Below, one piece after another: positions 41,322-49,346 of a DNA stretch of 58,312 nt. The position numbers were made by a program, and so were the translations under genes. This DNA is from Actinophytocola sp. (GTDB taxonomy: Bacteria; Actinomycetota; Actinomycetes; Mycobacteriales; Pseudonocardiaceae). The stretch lies in NCBI GenBank assembly GCA_009377475.1, contig WHTY01000019.1, forward strand, positions 1-58,312, read 5' to 3'. Under the pieces are notes generated by a model. It did not search any database and was not told the origin of the DNA. It was given only the letters and a program-made list of their open reading frames with translations. Position 1 is the first letter of the stretch, and every line of letters begins with the position of its first letter.

Positions 41322-42750
41322 CGACCCGCTACCACCGGCGCGGACGCCAGGGCAGCGATGGGACTTCGCTGCCGTCCGCGCCGAGTTCGACCTGCCGAAC
41401 GGCTTCGCCCCGGACGCCCTCGCCGAAGCGGAGGACGCCGTTGCCCGCGGGTTGAACGGCGACCGCGGTGGCGGACGGGAGGACGCGACCGACGTCCCCG
41501 TCGTCACCATCGACCCACCCGGCGCGCGTGACCTCGACCAGGCGATGTGTGTCGAGCGAACGCCGCGCGGCTACCGCGTGCGCTACGCCATCGCCGACCT
41601 CGGCGCGTTCGTCACGCCGTCCGGCGCGCTCGACCGGGAAGCCACCGCACGCGGCCAGACGCTCTACCTCCCGGATGGCACCGTGCCGCTCCACCCGCCG
41701 GTGCTCTCCGAACGGGCCGCGAGCCTGCTGCCCGGTGAGGTCCGTCCCGCCGTGTTGTGGACCATCGACACCGACGACGAGGGCAACCCGATAGACGTCG
41801 ACGTCCGCAGGGCCATGGTGCGTTCCGCCGGCCGGTTTGACTACCAGGGCGTTGCCGACGACCTCGCGCGCGGCGACGTCCACCCGTCGCTGGCGGCGCT
41901 GCCGGAATTCGGAACGTTGCGCCGGAGGCTCGCCACCCAGCGCGGCGCGATCGAACTGCAACTGCCCGAACAGGAGGTGACCTCCGACGGCAACGGCGGC
42001 TGGCGGCTCGCGCTGCGGTTGCGCACCGACATCGACGCCTTCAACGCCGAGATTTCGCTGCTCACCGGCATGTGCGCGGCAGACATGATGCTCAACGCCG
42101 GGGTCGGCATCCTGCGCACCGTCGTCGTGGCGGACGACGACGCGCTCGGCTGGCTGCGGCAGTCCGCACGGGCGCTCGGCATCGCCTGGCCGGACGGCAC
42201 CGGTATCGCCGACGTGCTCAGTGGGCTCGACCCGCAGCAGCCCGAGTCGTTGGCGTTCTACGCCGACAGCACCCGGCTGTTGCGCGGCGCGGGCTACACC
42301 TCGTTCGACGGCGAACCACCCGGCGCGGCGTCGCACGCCGGGATCGGCGGTCCGTACACGCATGTCACCGCGCCGATCCGGCGGCTGGTCGACCGCTACG
42401 CCACCGAGGTCTGCGTCGCGGTGTGCGCTGGCACCGAGGTGCCGGAGTGGGTCCGCGCCGGGATGGCCGAACTGCCCTCGGTGATGGGCATCTCAGACGC
42501 CCTCGCCGCCAAGGTCGAGCGCGCCTGCCTTGACCAGGTGGAGTCGTGGGTGCTCGCCGATCGGGTGGGGGAGACGTTCGACGCCGTTGTGCTGCGCGGC
42601 GGCGGCGAGGAGGCCGAGGTGTTGATCTCCGACCCACCGGTGCTGGCGCGCTGCGACGGCACCGATCTCACCGAGGGACAGCGCGTCACCGTCCGGGTCA
42701 CAGCGGTCGACACGACCGCGCGGACGGTCACCCTGGAGCCGGTACCGTGA
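41314..42750 (+). CDS. RNB domain ribonuclease (RNase II/R-like, short form)
   Basis: A 478-residue hydrolytic 3' to 5' exoribonuclease-like protein. The catalytic acidic motif is in TIDPPGARDLDQAM (about 62-76), followed by YAIADLGAFV and, near the end, the SHAGIGGPYTHVTAPIRRLVD motif that in RNase II/R reads as SPIRRYxD. It lacks the N-terminal cold-shock domains and most of the S1 domain, a short form usual in actinobacteria. The frame opens earlier, but ATG at 41314 overlaps the preceding stop. It overlaps the next gene by four bases (GTGA). Confidence 0.9.
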   Translation: MSSDPLPPARTPGQRWDFAAVRAEFDLPNGFAPDALAEAEDAVARGLNGDRGGGREDATDVPVVTIDPPGARDLDQAMCVERTPRGYRVRYAIADLGAFVTPSGALDREATARGQTLYLPDGTVPLHPPVLSERAASLLPGEVRPAVLWTIDTDDEGNPIDVDVRRAMVRSAGRFDYQGVADDLARGDVHPSLAALPEFGTLRRRLATQRGAIELQLPEQEVTSDGNGGWRLALRLRTDIDAFNAEISLLTGMCAADMMLNAGVGILRTVVVADDDALGWLRQSARALGIAWPDGTGIADVLSGLDPQQPESLAFYADSTRLLRGAGYTSFDGEPPGAASHAGIGGPYTHVTAPIRRLVDRYATEVCVAVCAGTEVPEWVRAGMAELPSVMGISDALAAKVERACLDQVESWVLADRVGETFDAVVLRGGGEEAEVLISDPPVLARCDGTDLTEGQRVTVRVTAVDTTARTVTLEPVP

Positions 42751-43568
42751 CCAGGATGCACTTGATCGACGATCTTGGTGAGGAAGTGCCGCTGCGCGGG
42801 ACGCCCGAGCGGGTGGTGTCGCTGGTGCCGTGTCTGACCGAAGCCGTCCAGGCCAGCGTCAACGGCACCGACAGCGCCGCCGGCGCCGCCAGCGTCATTG
42901 TGGGCGCCACCGACTATTGCACCCATCCGGTCGACCTCGACGTCACCCGGGTCGGTGGCTCGAAGTATCCGAGGGTCAACGACGTCCTCGCGCTGCAGCC
43001 CGACCTGGTGCTGGCCAACTCCGAGGAGAACCGCAAGGAAGACGTCGAGCGGATGCGCGCCGACGGCATCCCGGTGTGGGTGATGGCAGCGCCCGCGACC
43101 GTGCCCGACGCGCTCGGCTCGCTACGCAGGCTGCTCACCCAGGCGTTCGGCCTCGAAGAGCCGGCGTGGCTGGTCGATGCGGAACACGCCTGGTCGGAGA
43201 CGTTGCCGGAGCGGAAACGCGCGGTGGTGCCGGTGTGGCGCAAGCCGTGGGTGGTGATCGGTCGTGACACCTTCGGCGGGGACGTGCTGCACCGGCTCGG
43301 CGTGGCCAACGTCTACGCCGACAACGCCGACCGGTACCCGAGGCCGAAGCGCGACGAGATCGCCGCCCGGTTCGACGCGGGGGAGGCTGACCTGTTGGTG
43401 CTGCCGGACGAGCCGTGGGAGTTCACCGAAGACGACGGTCCCGACGCCTTCCCCGGCGTGCCGTACGCCCTGGTCTCGGGCCGTTACCTCACCTGGTACG
43501 GCCCGTCTCTTGTCGACGCCCATCGCGAGCTGGCTGCGACGCTGAGCGAGCCGCGAGTCTCACCTTAA
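42747..43568 (+). CDS. BtuF-like helical-backbone metal/cobalamin receptor without signal peptide
   Basis: A 273-residue protein of the BtuF/FhuD-type periplasmic-binding fold: RVVSLVPCLTEAV opening, VGATDYCTHPVDL, a PDLVLANSEENRKEDVERM block and GGDVLHRLGVANVY. Typical members are lipidated receptors of ABC importers, but no signal peptide or lipobox is present and no permease or ATPase gene is near. It may act in the cytosol or be a repurposed binding protein. GTG at 42747 overlaps the RNB stop; ATG at 42756 is an alternative. Its last codons (PRVSP, stop) fall within the first unit of a 21-bp tandem repeat array. Confidence 0.82.
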   Translation: MTRMHLIDDLGEEVPLRGTPERVVSLVPCLTEAVQASVNGTDSAAGAASVIVGATDYCTHPVDLDVTRVGGSKYPRVNDVLALQPDLVLANSEENRKEDVERMRADGIPVWVMAAPATVPDALGSLRRLLTQAFGLEEPAWLVDAEHAWSETLPERKRAVVPVWRKPWVVIGRDTFGGDVLHRLGVANVYADNADRYPRPKRDEIAARFDAGEADLLVLPDEPWEFTEDDGPDAFPGVPYALVSGRYLTWYGPSLVDAHRELAATLSEPRVSP

Positions 43569-43643
43569 TCGCCGCGAGTCGCACCGAAAATCGCGCGAGT
43601 CACACCATATTTGGCGCGAGTTGCACCGAAAATCGCGCGAGTC
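43552..43643. repeat. 21-bp tandem repeat array
   Basis: CGCGAGT begins at 43552, 43573, 43594, 43615 and 43636, an exact 21-base period. Four full units and one partial unit share the pattern CGCGAGTYRCACC followed by an A/T-rich TTAATC/GAAAATC/ATATTTG segment. The first unit includes the end of the BtuF-like gene. There are no spacers of variable sequence, so it is not a CRISPR array. Confidence 0.85.
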
Positions 43644-43713
43644 CCGTGCTCTGGTGCCGCGAGCCCCGCGATCCGGAGAGCCGAGTTCCGACTTCCGGTG
43701 CCGCGATCCGGCG

Positions 43714-43741
43714 CGCCGCCCGGCATAAGCACCGGGCGGCG
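43714..43741. terminator. Bidirectional hairpin terminator between BtuF-like gene and panB
   Basis: CGCCGCCCGG (43714-43723) and CCGGGCGGCG (43732-43741), perfect 10-bp stem with an 8-base loop, 12 bases beyond the panB stop and downstream of the convergent rightward gene. Confidence 0.65.
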
Positions 43742-43752
43742 TCAACCGGCAC

Positions 43753-44610
43753 TCAGTGGAAGGCGTGCTCCGGGGCCGGGAACTCCCCGCCCCGCACCTC
43801 GGCCGCGAACGTCGACGCGGCCGAGGACAGCACGCCAGCCATGTCGGCGTAGCGCTTGACGAACCGTGGCGCTTTGCCGCGCCGCAGCCCGGCCATGTCC
43901 TGCCACACCAGCACTTGCGCGTCGCAGTCCGGACCAGCGCCGATGCCCACGGTCGGGATCGTCAGTTCGTGCGTGATCTGCTTCGCGACCTCGGCGGGCA
44001 CCATCTCCATGACGACGGCGAACGCCCCGGCCTCTTGCAGCGCCAGCGCGTCGGCGAGCAGTTCGTGGCCCGCCTCGCCCCGGCCCTGCACCCGGTAGCC
44101 GCCGAGATTGTGCTCACTCTGCGGGGTGAAGCCGATGTGGCCCATCACCGGAATCCCGGCCGATGTCAACGCCTCGACGTGCGGCGCGAACTTCCGCCCG
44201 CCTTCCAGCTTGACCGCGTGCGCGAGACCTTCCTTCATGAATCGCACCGACGTCGCCAGTGCCTGCTCCGGCGAGAGTTGGTACGACCCGAACGGCAGGT
44301 CAGCGACGATCAGCGACCGGCTGACCGACCGGGTGACCGCGCGCACCAGCGGCAACAGCTCGTCCACCGTGACCGGAATCGACGTCTCGTAGCCGTAGAC
44401 GTTGTTCGCCGCCGAGTCACCGACGAGCAGCACCGGAATGCCCGCCTCGTCGAAGATCTGCGCGGTGTACATGTCGTACGCGGTGAGCATGGGCCACGCC
44501 TCGCCGCGCTCTTTCATCTCGCGCAGGTGGTGGACCCGGACTTTCTTCGGTGGCTTAGCCTCGCGCGCGCTGCCAGAGCCGTACGGAGCGGCTTCTTCCG
44601 CACCAGTCAT
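43753..44610 (-). CDS. panB: 3-methyl-2-oxobutanoate hydroxymethyltransferase
   Basis: A 285-residue PanB, first committed step of pantothenate and coenzyme A synthesis (adds a hydroxymethyl group from methylene-tetrahydrofolate to 2-oxoisovalerate). Conserved blocks: [35 protein letters not shown] with the magnesium-binding Asp, [20 protein letters not shown], and [11 protein letters not shown] with the catalytic Glu. I chose the ATG at 44610 because GAGGAAGGA precedes it and the extra upstream residues are not conserved. In M. tuberculosis panB (Rv2225) is also beside the CaeA/Hip1-type peptidase gene; here nadE and secA2 lie between them. Confidence 0.95.
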   Translation of the reverse strand: MTGAEEAAPYGSGSAREAKPPKKVRVHHLREMKERGEAWPMLTAYDMYTAQIFDEAGIPVLLVGDSAANNVYGYETSIPVTVDELLPLVRAVTRSVSRSLIVADLPFGSYQLSPEQALATSVRFMKEGLAHAVKLEGGRKFAPHVEALTSAGIPVMGHIGFTPQSEHNLGGYRVQGRGEAGHELLADALALQEAGAFAVVMEMVPAEVAKQITHELTIPTVGIGAGPDCDAQVLVWQDMAGLRRGKAPRFVKRYADMAGVLSSAASTFAAEVRGGEFPAPEHAFH

Positions 44611-44938
44611 CGTCGACCGTCCTTCCTCGGGGCCCGATCCGGGTCCCCGGGCAGTGGTGTTGCCCGTGCTCGGGCCGTTCCCTCTCGCGTGCGCTCGTCG
44701 CCGTGGTGCGGTCGACGGCGCGAGTGGACGGCCGAAGTCGCGGGTTGTCCACGTCAAGCGTGGCACCGCTCGACGCGGAAGGCAGCAATCGTGCGACGAG
44801 GGTCACACCGTATTCATGGGTCGGACTGTTCACCTCGGCGCGTCCCGTCGATCACGACACTCGCCCGCAGTGAGCCGTCGTGACCCACCCTCCGGGCGGG
44901 CCTCGCCAGCTCACTTGTGAGTAGCCCTCCCGGGCGTG
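44611..44938. other. Intergenic region between panB and nadE
   Basis: 328 bases with no supported gene. The right end (44885-44930) is a repeat also found downstream of secA2 (46752-46796): a CCACCCT start, a GGGCGG core, CGCCA, then ACTTGTGA and CCTCC. The left part should hold the panB promoter, but I see no clear -35/-10 pair. Confidence 0.55.
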
Positions 44939-46657
44939 TCAGTGCGTCTCCCGCCAGCGGTTGGTCAGCGGCAGCCTGCGGTCGCGCCCGAACGCCTTGA
45001 ATGTGATCTTCGTCCCGGGTGGGTACTGCCGTCGCTTGTACTCCGCAACGTCGACCATCCGGACCACCCGGTCGATCAACGCCGCGTCGAAACCCTGCGC
45101 CAGCAGGTCCGCGAAGCCCCGGTCGCCCTCGACGTAGTCGTCCAGGATGTCGTCCAGCACGACGTAGTCCGGCAGCGAGTCGGTGTCGAGCTGGTCCGGC
45201 CGCAGCTCAGCCGACGGCGGCTTGCTGATCGAGTTCTCCGGGATCGGCGGAGTCTCGCCGCGCTTCTCCGCTACGTCGTTTCGCCACCGCGCCAGCTCCC
45301 ACACGTGGCTCTTGAAGACGTCCTTGATTGGGGCGAACGCGCCGACCGCGTCGCCGTACATCGTGGAGTAGCCGACGGCGATCTCGGTCTTGTTCCCGGT
45401 GGCAAGCACCAGGTGACCTTCCTTGTTCGAGAGCGCCATCAGCAGCACGCCACGCACCCTGGCTTGCACGTTCTCCTCGGCCAGTCCGGACAGCTCCAAC
45501 TGGCCGACGTAGGCCTCGACCATGTCAGCGATCGGCTCCACCCGGAAGTGGCAACCCAGCCGACGCGCCAACTCCGCCGCATCGGACTGCGAGTGCTCCG
45601 AGGAGTACTTCGAGGGCATGGACACGCCGTACACCGCGTCCGGGCCGAGGGCGTCCACGGCGATCGCGGCCGACACCGCGGAGTCGATGCCGCCGGAGAA
45701 CCCGAAGATCGCCGACCCGAAGCCGTTCTTGCGCACGTAGTCGCGCAGGCCCACGACCAGCGCGGACCACACTTCGGCGGGGTCGGACAGCGGCTCGGCC
45801 AGCGGCGGCGACGGCTGTGGCTCGTACGTGGGCAGCGGTTCGTCGGACAACATCGTCCGGCGGACGTCCAGCCCGGCGAACGTCCCCGTGCCATGGTCGG
45901 TCCCGGTCGACACGTCCAGATCGACCACCAGCAGGTGCTCGGTGAACTGCGGCGCACGGGCCAGCACGGTGCCGTCGGTGTCCACCACGAACGAGTCGCC
46001 GTCGAAGACCAGGTCGTCCTGCCCGCCGACCTGGTTGCAGTACGCCAGCGGCGCTCCGGCCTCGCGGGCGCGGCGCGCGGCCAGCGGCAGTCGTTGCTCG
46101 TCCTTGGACCGCTCGTACGGCGACGCGTTCGGCGCGACGACGAGGTCAACGCCCGCCTCGCCCAGCGCGGCGATCGGCCCGCCGTCCTGCCAGATGTCCT
46201 CGCAGATCACCATGCCGATGTCGATGCCGTGCAGCCGCACGACGTCGAGCGTCTGGCCCGGCTTGAAATACCGCTGCTCATCGAACACGCCGTAGTTGGG
46301 CAGGTGGTGCTTGAACTGCCGGGCGATGACCTCGCCCCGGTACAGCGCGGCGGCGGCATCGCGCGGACCGACGTCGTCGACGTCGAGGTAGCTGACGTAG
46401 GTGAGGACGTCGCCGCAGCCCGCCTCGTGTAGCCGGACCGCCAGCGACTCCAGCGCCGCCGCCGACGCCCGCACGAACGTCTCGCGCAGCACCAGGTCCT
46501 CGACGGGATAGCCGGTCAGCGCCATCTCCCCGGTGACGACGACGTGCGCGCCCGCGCCGGCGGCCTCGCGAGTCGCCGCGACGATCAGGTCGGCGTTGCC
46601 GGGCAGGTCACCGACGGTCGGGTTGAGCTGAGCCAGCGCCATCCGAAGTTGAGCCAT
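44939..46657 (-). CDS. nadE: Glutamine-dependent NAD+ synthetase
   Basis: A 572-residue two-domain enzyme. The N-terminal nitrilase-type glutaminase has its Glu in VVTGEMALTGYP, Lys in FKHHLPNYGVFDE and nucleophilic Cys in MVICEDIWQDGG. The C-terminal synthetase has the ATP pyrophosphatase loop FGFSGGIDSAVSAA and LATGNKTEIAVGYSTMYGD. It amidates deamido-NAD+ with ammonia tunnelled from glutamine. The length is between that of M. tuberculosis NadE (679) and shorter bacterial forms. ATG at 46657 begins the conserved MAQLRMALAQLNPTVGD. Monocistronic, with a repeat element beyond its stop. Confidence 0.95.
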   Translation of the reverse strand: MAQLRMALAQLNPTVGDLPGNADLIVAATREAAGAGAHVVVTGEMALTGYPVEDLVLRETFVRASAAALESLAVRLHEAGCGDVLTYVSYLDVDDVGPRDAAAALYRGEVIARQFKHHLPNYGVFDEQRYFKPGQTLDVVRLHGIDIGMVICEDIWQDGGPIAALGEAGVDLVVAPNASPYERSKDEQRLPLAARRAREAGAPLAYCNQVGGQDDLVFDGDSFVVDTDGTVLARAPQFTEHLLVVDLDVSTGTDHGTGTFAGLDVRRTMLSDEPLPTYEPQPSPPLAEPLSDPAEVWSALVVGLRDYVRKNGFGSAIFGFSGGIDSAVSAAIAVDALGPDAVYGVSMPSKYSSEHSQSDAAELARRLGCHFRVEPIADMVEAYVGQLELSGLAEENVQARVRGVLLMALSNKEGHLVLATGNKTEIAVGYSTMYGDAVGAFAPIKDVFKSHVWELARWRNDVAEKRGETPPIPENSISKPPSAELRPDQLDTDSLPDYVVLDDILDDYVEGDRGFADLLAQGFDAALIDRVVRMVDVAEYKRRQYPPGTKITFKAFGRDRRLPLTNRWRETH

Positions 46658-46736
46658 GCGCCCATTCTGCACCGCGCTCATCTTCATAGTCGGGCCATTC
46701 ACTGGTCTGCTCGTCGTGATCTCGCGCCTCACCTGC

Positions 46737-46796
46737 AGTCGGGTGGCGCGACCACCCTGCGGGCGGCCCCGCCACCCGACTTGTGAATGGACCTCC
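46737..46796. repeat. Inverted and dispersed repeat between nadE and secA2
   Basis: Perfect 12-bp arms AGTCGGGTGGCG (46737-46748) and CGCCACCCGACT (46770-46781) form a hairpin just beyond the secA2 stop, a likely terminator. The segment 46752-46796 also matches 44885-44930 beyond the nadE stop, in the same orientation. Confidence 0.7.
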
Positions 46797-46802
46797 TGGT
46801 GC

Positions 46803-49148
46803 CTAGCGCCGCTTCTTGCGTAGTGTCCCCCTGATCTTTTTCAGCGCCTGCTCGGCGTCGGAGTCGAACGGATTGTCGTGCACCAGGTACGTCCAGGTCG
46901 ACGTCGGGCGCTTCACCCCTGCCCCTGCCAGGTCGAGGCCGTCGTCGGTGACCTCGGTGTCGGTGAACGTCTTGACCGCGCGGTCCTTGGCGTCGCCGAC
47001 GATCTTGTGGAACTGCGGGATCGCCGCGCGGTGGAACTCGTCGATCGGCGTCTCCTTGCCCAGCGCCCGCAGGTGGATGCTCTCCCGCACGTCCGCGAGG
47101 AACGCCAGGTGATCGGACCACAACTGGTCGAGGTGGTACAGCATGATCTCCCGGCACACTTGTGCCAGCGTCTCCTCGGACAGCCGCTCGGCCAGCTCGT
47201 CGTACCGCTCCGGCGCCTGAGTGTGCAGCAGTTCGGCGGCGGTATCGGTGAGCAGCACCTCGTCGCGGAACGTCAGCAGGTCGGTGCGCTGTCGCTCGAT
47301 CAGCCGGGTGTAGCGCCAGGTGTTGCGGTGAATCTCCTGGTTGGCGCCTTCGACGACGCGCTGTGCGTGGTTGAGGTGCCGCACCGCGGCCGGGTCGGTG
47401 ATCTCGCCAGTGTCCTCATCGGCGGCAAGGCCGTCCGGGACGTCGGGCGCACCGGCCAGCACCAGGTCGTCCTCCATGCTGGCGAAGAACACCGAGCCGC
47501 CCGGGTCGCCCTGCCGCCCGGCTCGTCCCCGCAACTGGTCGTCCAGCCTGCTGCTCGGGTACCGCGCGGTGCCGATGACGTACAGCCCGCCAAGCTCGAC
47601 GGCCTTCTCCCGCTCGGCCTCGTCCGACGAGCTGCCGCCGAGCTTGATGTCGGTGCCGCGGCCCGCCATCTGCGTGGACACCGTGATCGTGCCCGGTTTG
47701 CCTGCCTCGGCGATGATCTCCGCTTCCTCGGCGTCGTTGCGGGCGTTCAACACCGTGCAGGTCAGCCCGGCCTTGGTCAGCTTCTCGGCCAGTTCCTCCG
47801 ACTCCGCGACGTCCTGGGTGCCGACCAGGATCGGCCTGCCTTCCTCGTGCACCCGGGTGATCTCCGCGACGATCGCCCGCAGCTTCTGCGACGGCGACGA
47901 GAAGATCCGGTCCAGCTCATCGACGCGAATGATCGGCGTGTTGGGCGGGATGACGGCTACTTCGAGCTTGTAGAACTCCCGCAACGTCTCCGCGACGGCG
48001 ACTGCGGTGCCGGTCATCCCAGCCACCACCGGATACCGCGCGATGAGCGCCTGCACCGTGATCGAGTCCAGCACTTCGCCCCGGTCGGACGGCGGCAGTT
48101 GCTCCTTCGCCTCGACGGCTGCCTGCAGCCCGTCCGGCCAGCGCTGCAACTCCGCGACACGGCCGCGCGAGGTGTTGATGAGCTGCACCTTGCCGTCGCG
48201 CACCAGGTAGTCGACGTCGCGGGTGAGCAGCGCGTGCGCGTGCAGCGCGACGTTGACCGATGCGAGCCGTTCCGTGCCGGACTCGTCGTACAGGTCGATG
48301 CCGCCGAGGGCCTTTTCCACCACGGACGAGCCAGCCGGGGTCAGCCAGGCGTTCTTGCCGTCGGCGTCGGTCTCGTAGTGCAGCCCGAGCCGCAGCCGCC
48401 GCACGATCTTGGCGACCTCTTCGTCCACGATGCCCGCGTCAACCGAGCCCGCCATGACCAGCGGCACCCGCGCCTCGTCGACCAGCACCGAGTCGGCCTC
48501 GTCGACGATCGCCACGTGCGGCTGCGTCAGCACCCGGTCCTCGGCCTTCGTGACCAGCCGGTCGCGCAGGACGTCGAAGCCGATCTCGCTGACAGCGCCA
48601 TAGGTGACGTCGCAGTCGTAGGCGTCCTTGCGCTCGGCGTGCGTCGTCGCGGGTTCCACCCATCCGACGGACACACCCAACAGGTCGAACACCGGGCGCA
48701 TCCACTCGGCGTCGCGCCGCGCGAGGTAGTCGTTGACCGAGATGACGTGCACCCGCTTGCCCTGCAGCGCGTGCCCGCACGCCGCGAGCGCGCCGACCAG
48801 CGTCTTGCCCTCACCGGTCGCCATCTGCACGACGTGCTGCGAGAGCAGCCCCATCATGCCGAGCACCTGGACGTCGAAGGCCCGTTCCCCGAGCGCGCGC
48901 CTGGCCGCCTCCCTGCCGAGCGCGCCGAACTCGATCAGGTGCTCGGTGCTGAACTGGCCGTCGGTGCGCAGGTCGCGTGCCGCGCGGGTGAGGTCGTCGT
49001 CGGAGCGCTCTCGCAGGTCGTCCTCGCGCGCCGCGATGGCAGGCAGCAGCTTCTCGTACTTGGTCAGCTCCACGCTGGCGGGCCGCTCGATGATCCTGCG
49101 CAGCCGTTTGCCGACCCGCGTCCGCATGGGGACTCGTCCGAGCGTCAT
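46803..49148 (-). CDS. secA2: Accessory Sec translocase ATPase SecA2
   Basis: A 781-residue SecA-type ATPase with Walker A MATGEGKTLVGAL, DEAD-type VDEADSVLVDEARVPLVMAG, a VVAGMTGTAVAVAE segment and the STQMAGRGTDIKLGG motif. It is shorter than housekeeping SecA1 (usually above 900 residues) and lacks the C-terminal zinc-binding SEC-C tail, matching mycobacterial SecA2 (about 808). SecA2 exports a small set of proteins, some without signal peptides, through the SecYEG channel. The ATG at 49148 is supported by GAGGAG nine bases upstream. It diverges from the lipoprotein peptidase gene over about 200 bases. No accessory SecY2 gene is nearby. Confidence 0.92.
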   Translation of the reverse strand: MTLGRVPMRTRVGKRLRRIIERPASVELTKYEKLLPAIAAREDDLRERSDDDLTRAARDLRTDGQFSTEHLIEFGALGREAARRALGERAFDVQVLGMMGLLSQHVVQMATGEGKTLVGALAACGHALQGKRVHVISVNDYLARRDAEWMRPVFDLLGVSVGWVEPATTHAERKDAYDCDVTYGAVSEIGFDVLRDRLVTKAEDRVLTQPHVAIVDEADSVLVDEARVPLVMAGSVDAGIVDEEVAKIVRRLRLGLHYETDADGKNAWLTPAGSSVVEKALGGIDLYDESGTERLASVNVALHAHALLTRDVDYLVRDGKVQLINTSRGRVAELQRWPDGLQAAVEAKEQLPPSDRGEVLDSITVQALIARYPVVAGMTGTAVAVAETLREFYKLEVAVIPPNTPIIRVDELDRIFSSPSQKLRAIVAEITRVHEEGRPILVGTQDVAESEELAEKLTKAGLTCTVLNARNDAEEAEIIAEAGKPGTITVSTQMAGRGTDIKLGGSSSDEAEREKAVELGGLYVIGTARYPSSRLDDQLRGRAGRQGDPGGSVFFASMEDDLVLAGAPDVPDGLAADEDTGEITDPAAVRHLNHAQRVVEGANQEIHRNTWRYTRLIERQRTDLLTFRDEVLLTDTAAELLHTQAPERYDELAERLSEETLAQVCREIMLYHLDQLWSDHLAFLADVRESIHLRALGKETPIDEFHRAAIPQFHKIVGDAKDRAVKTFTDTEVTDDGLDLAGAGVKRPTSTWTYLVHDNPFDSDAEQALKKIRGTLRKKRR

Positions 49149-49254
49149 TCAACCGTCTCCTCGTCGTCTGCGCCTGATGCCAGCCATCATCCCGGATCCG
49201 TCGTATGCTCGGCGTGACCGGCGGGACCGGATCGTGCCCGGTGTCCCCGCTCGA

Positions 49255-49287
49255 CCACAAGCAAGCCACCAGCAAGCCACAAGCACC
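49255..49287. repeat. Three 11-bp tandem repeats upstream of the S33 peptidase gene
   Basis: CCACAAGCAAG, CCACCAGCAAG and CCACAAGCACC follow one another at 49255, 49266 and 49277 in the secA2/peptidase divergent region. The 11-base period is one helical turn. Confidence 0.6.
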
Positions 49288-49346
49288 GCCCGGTCCAACG
49301 GCACATGACTCCTTCGGGTTCCAGCGTTTCGTGGCACGATCGCAGC

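Noticed and set aside
43552..43643. CRISPR-like array
   Set aside because: The units are contiguous 21-bp tandem repeats without unique spacers, and no cas genes are present.
46878..49217. 779-residue rightward open frame over secA2
   Set aside because: The opposite strand has all SecA motifs; this frame has the repetitive composition of an antisense shadow.
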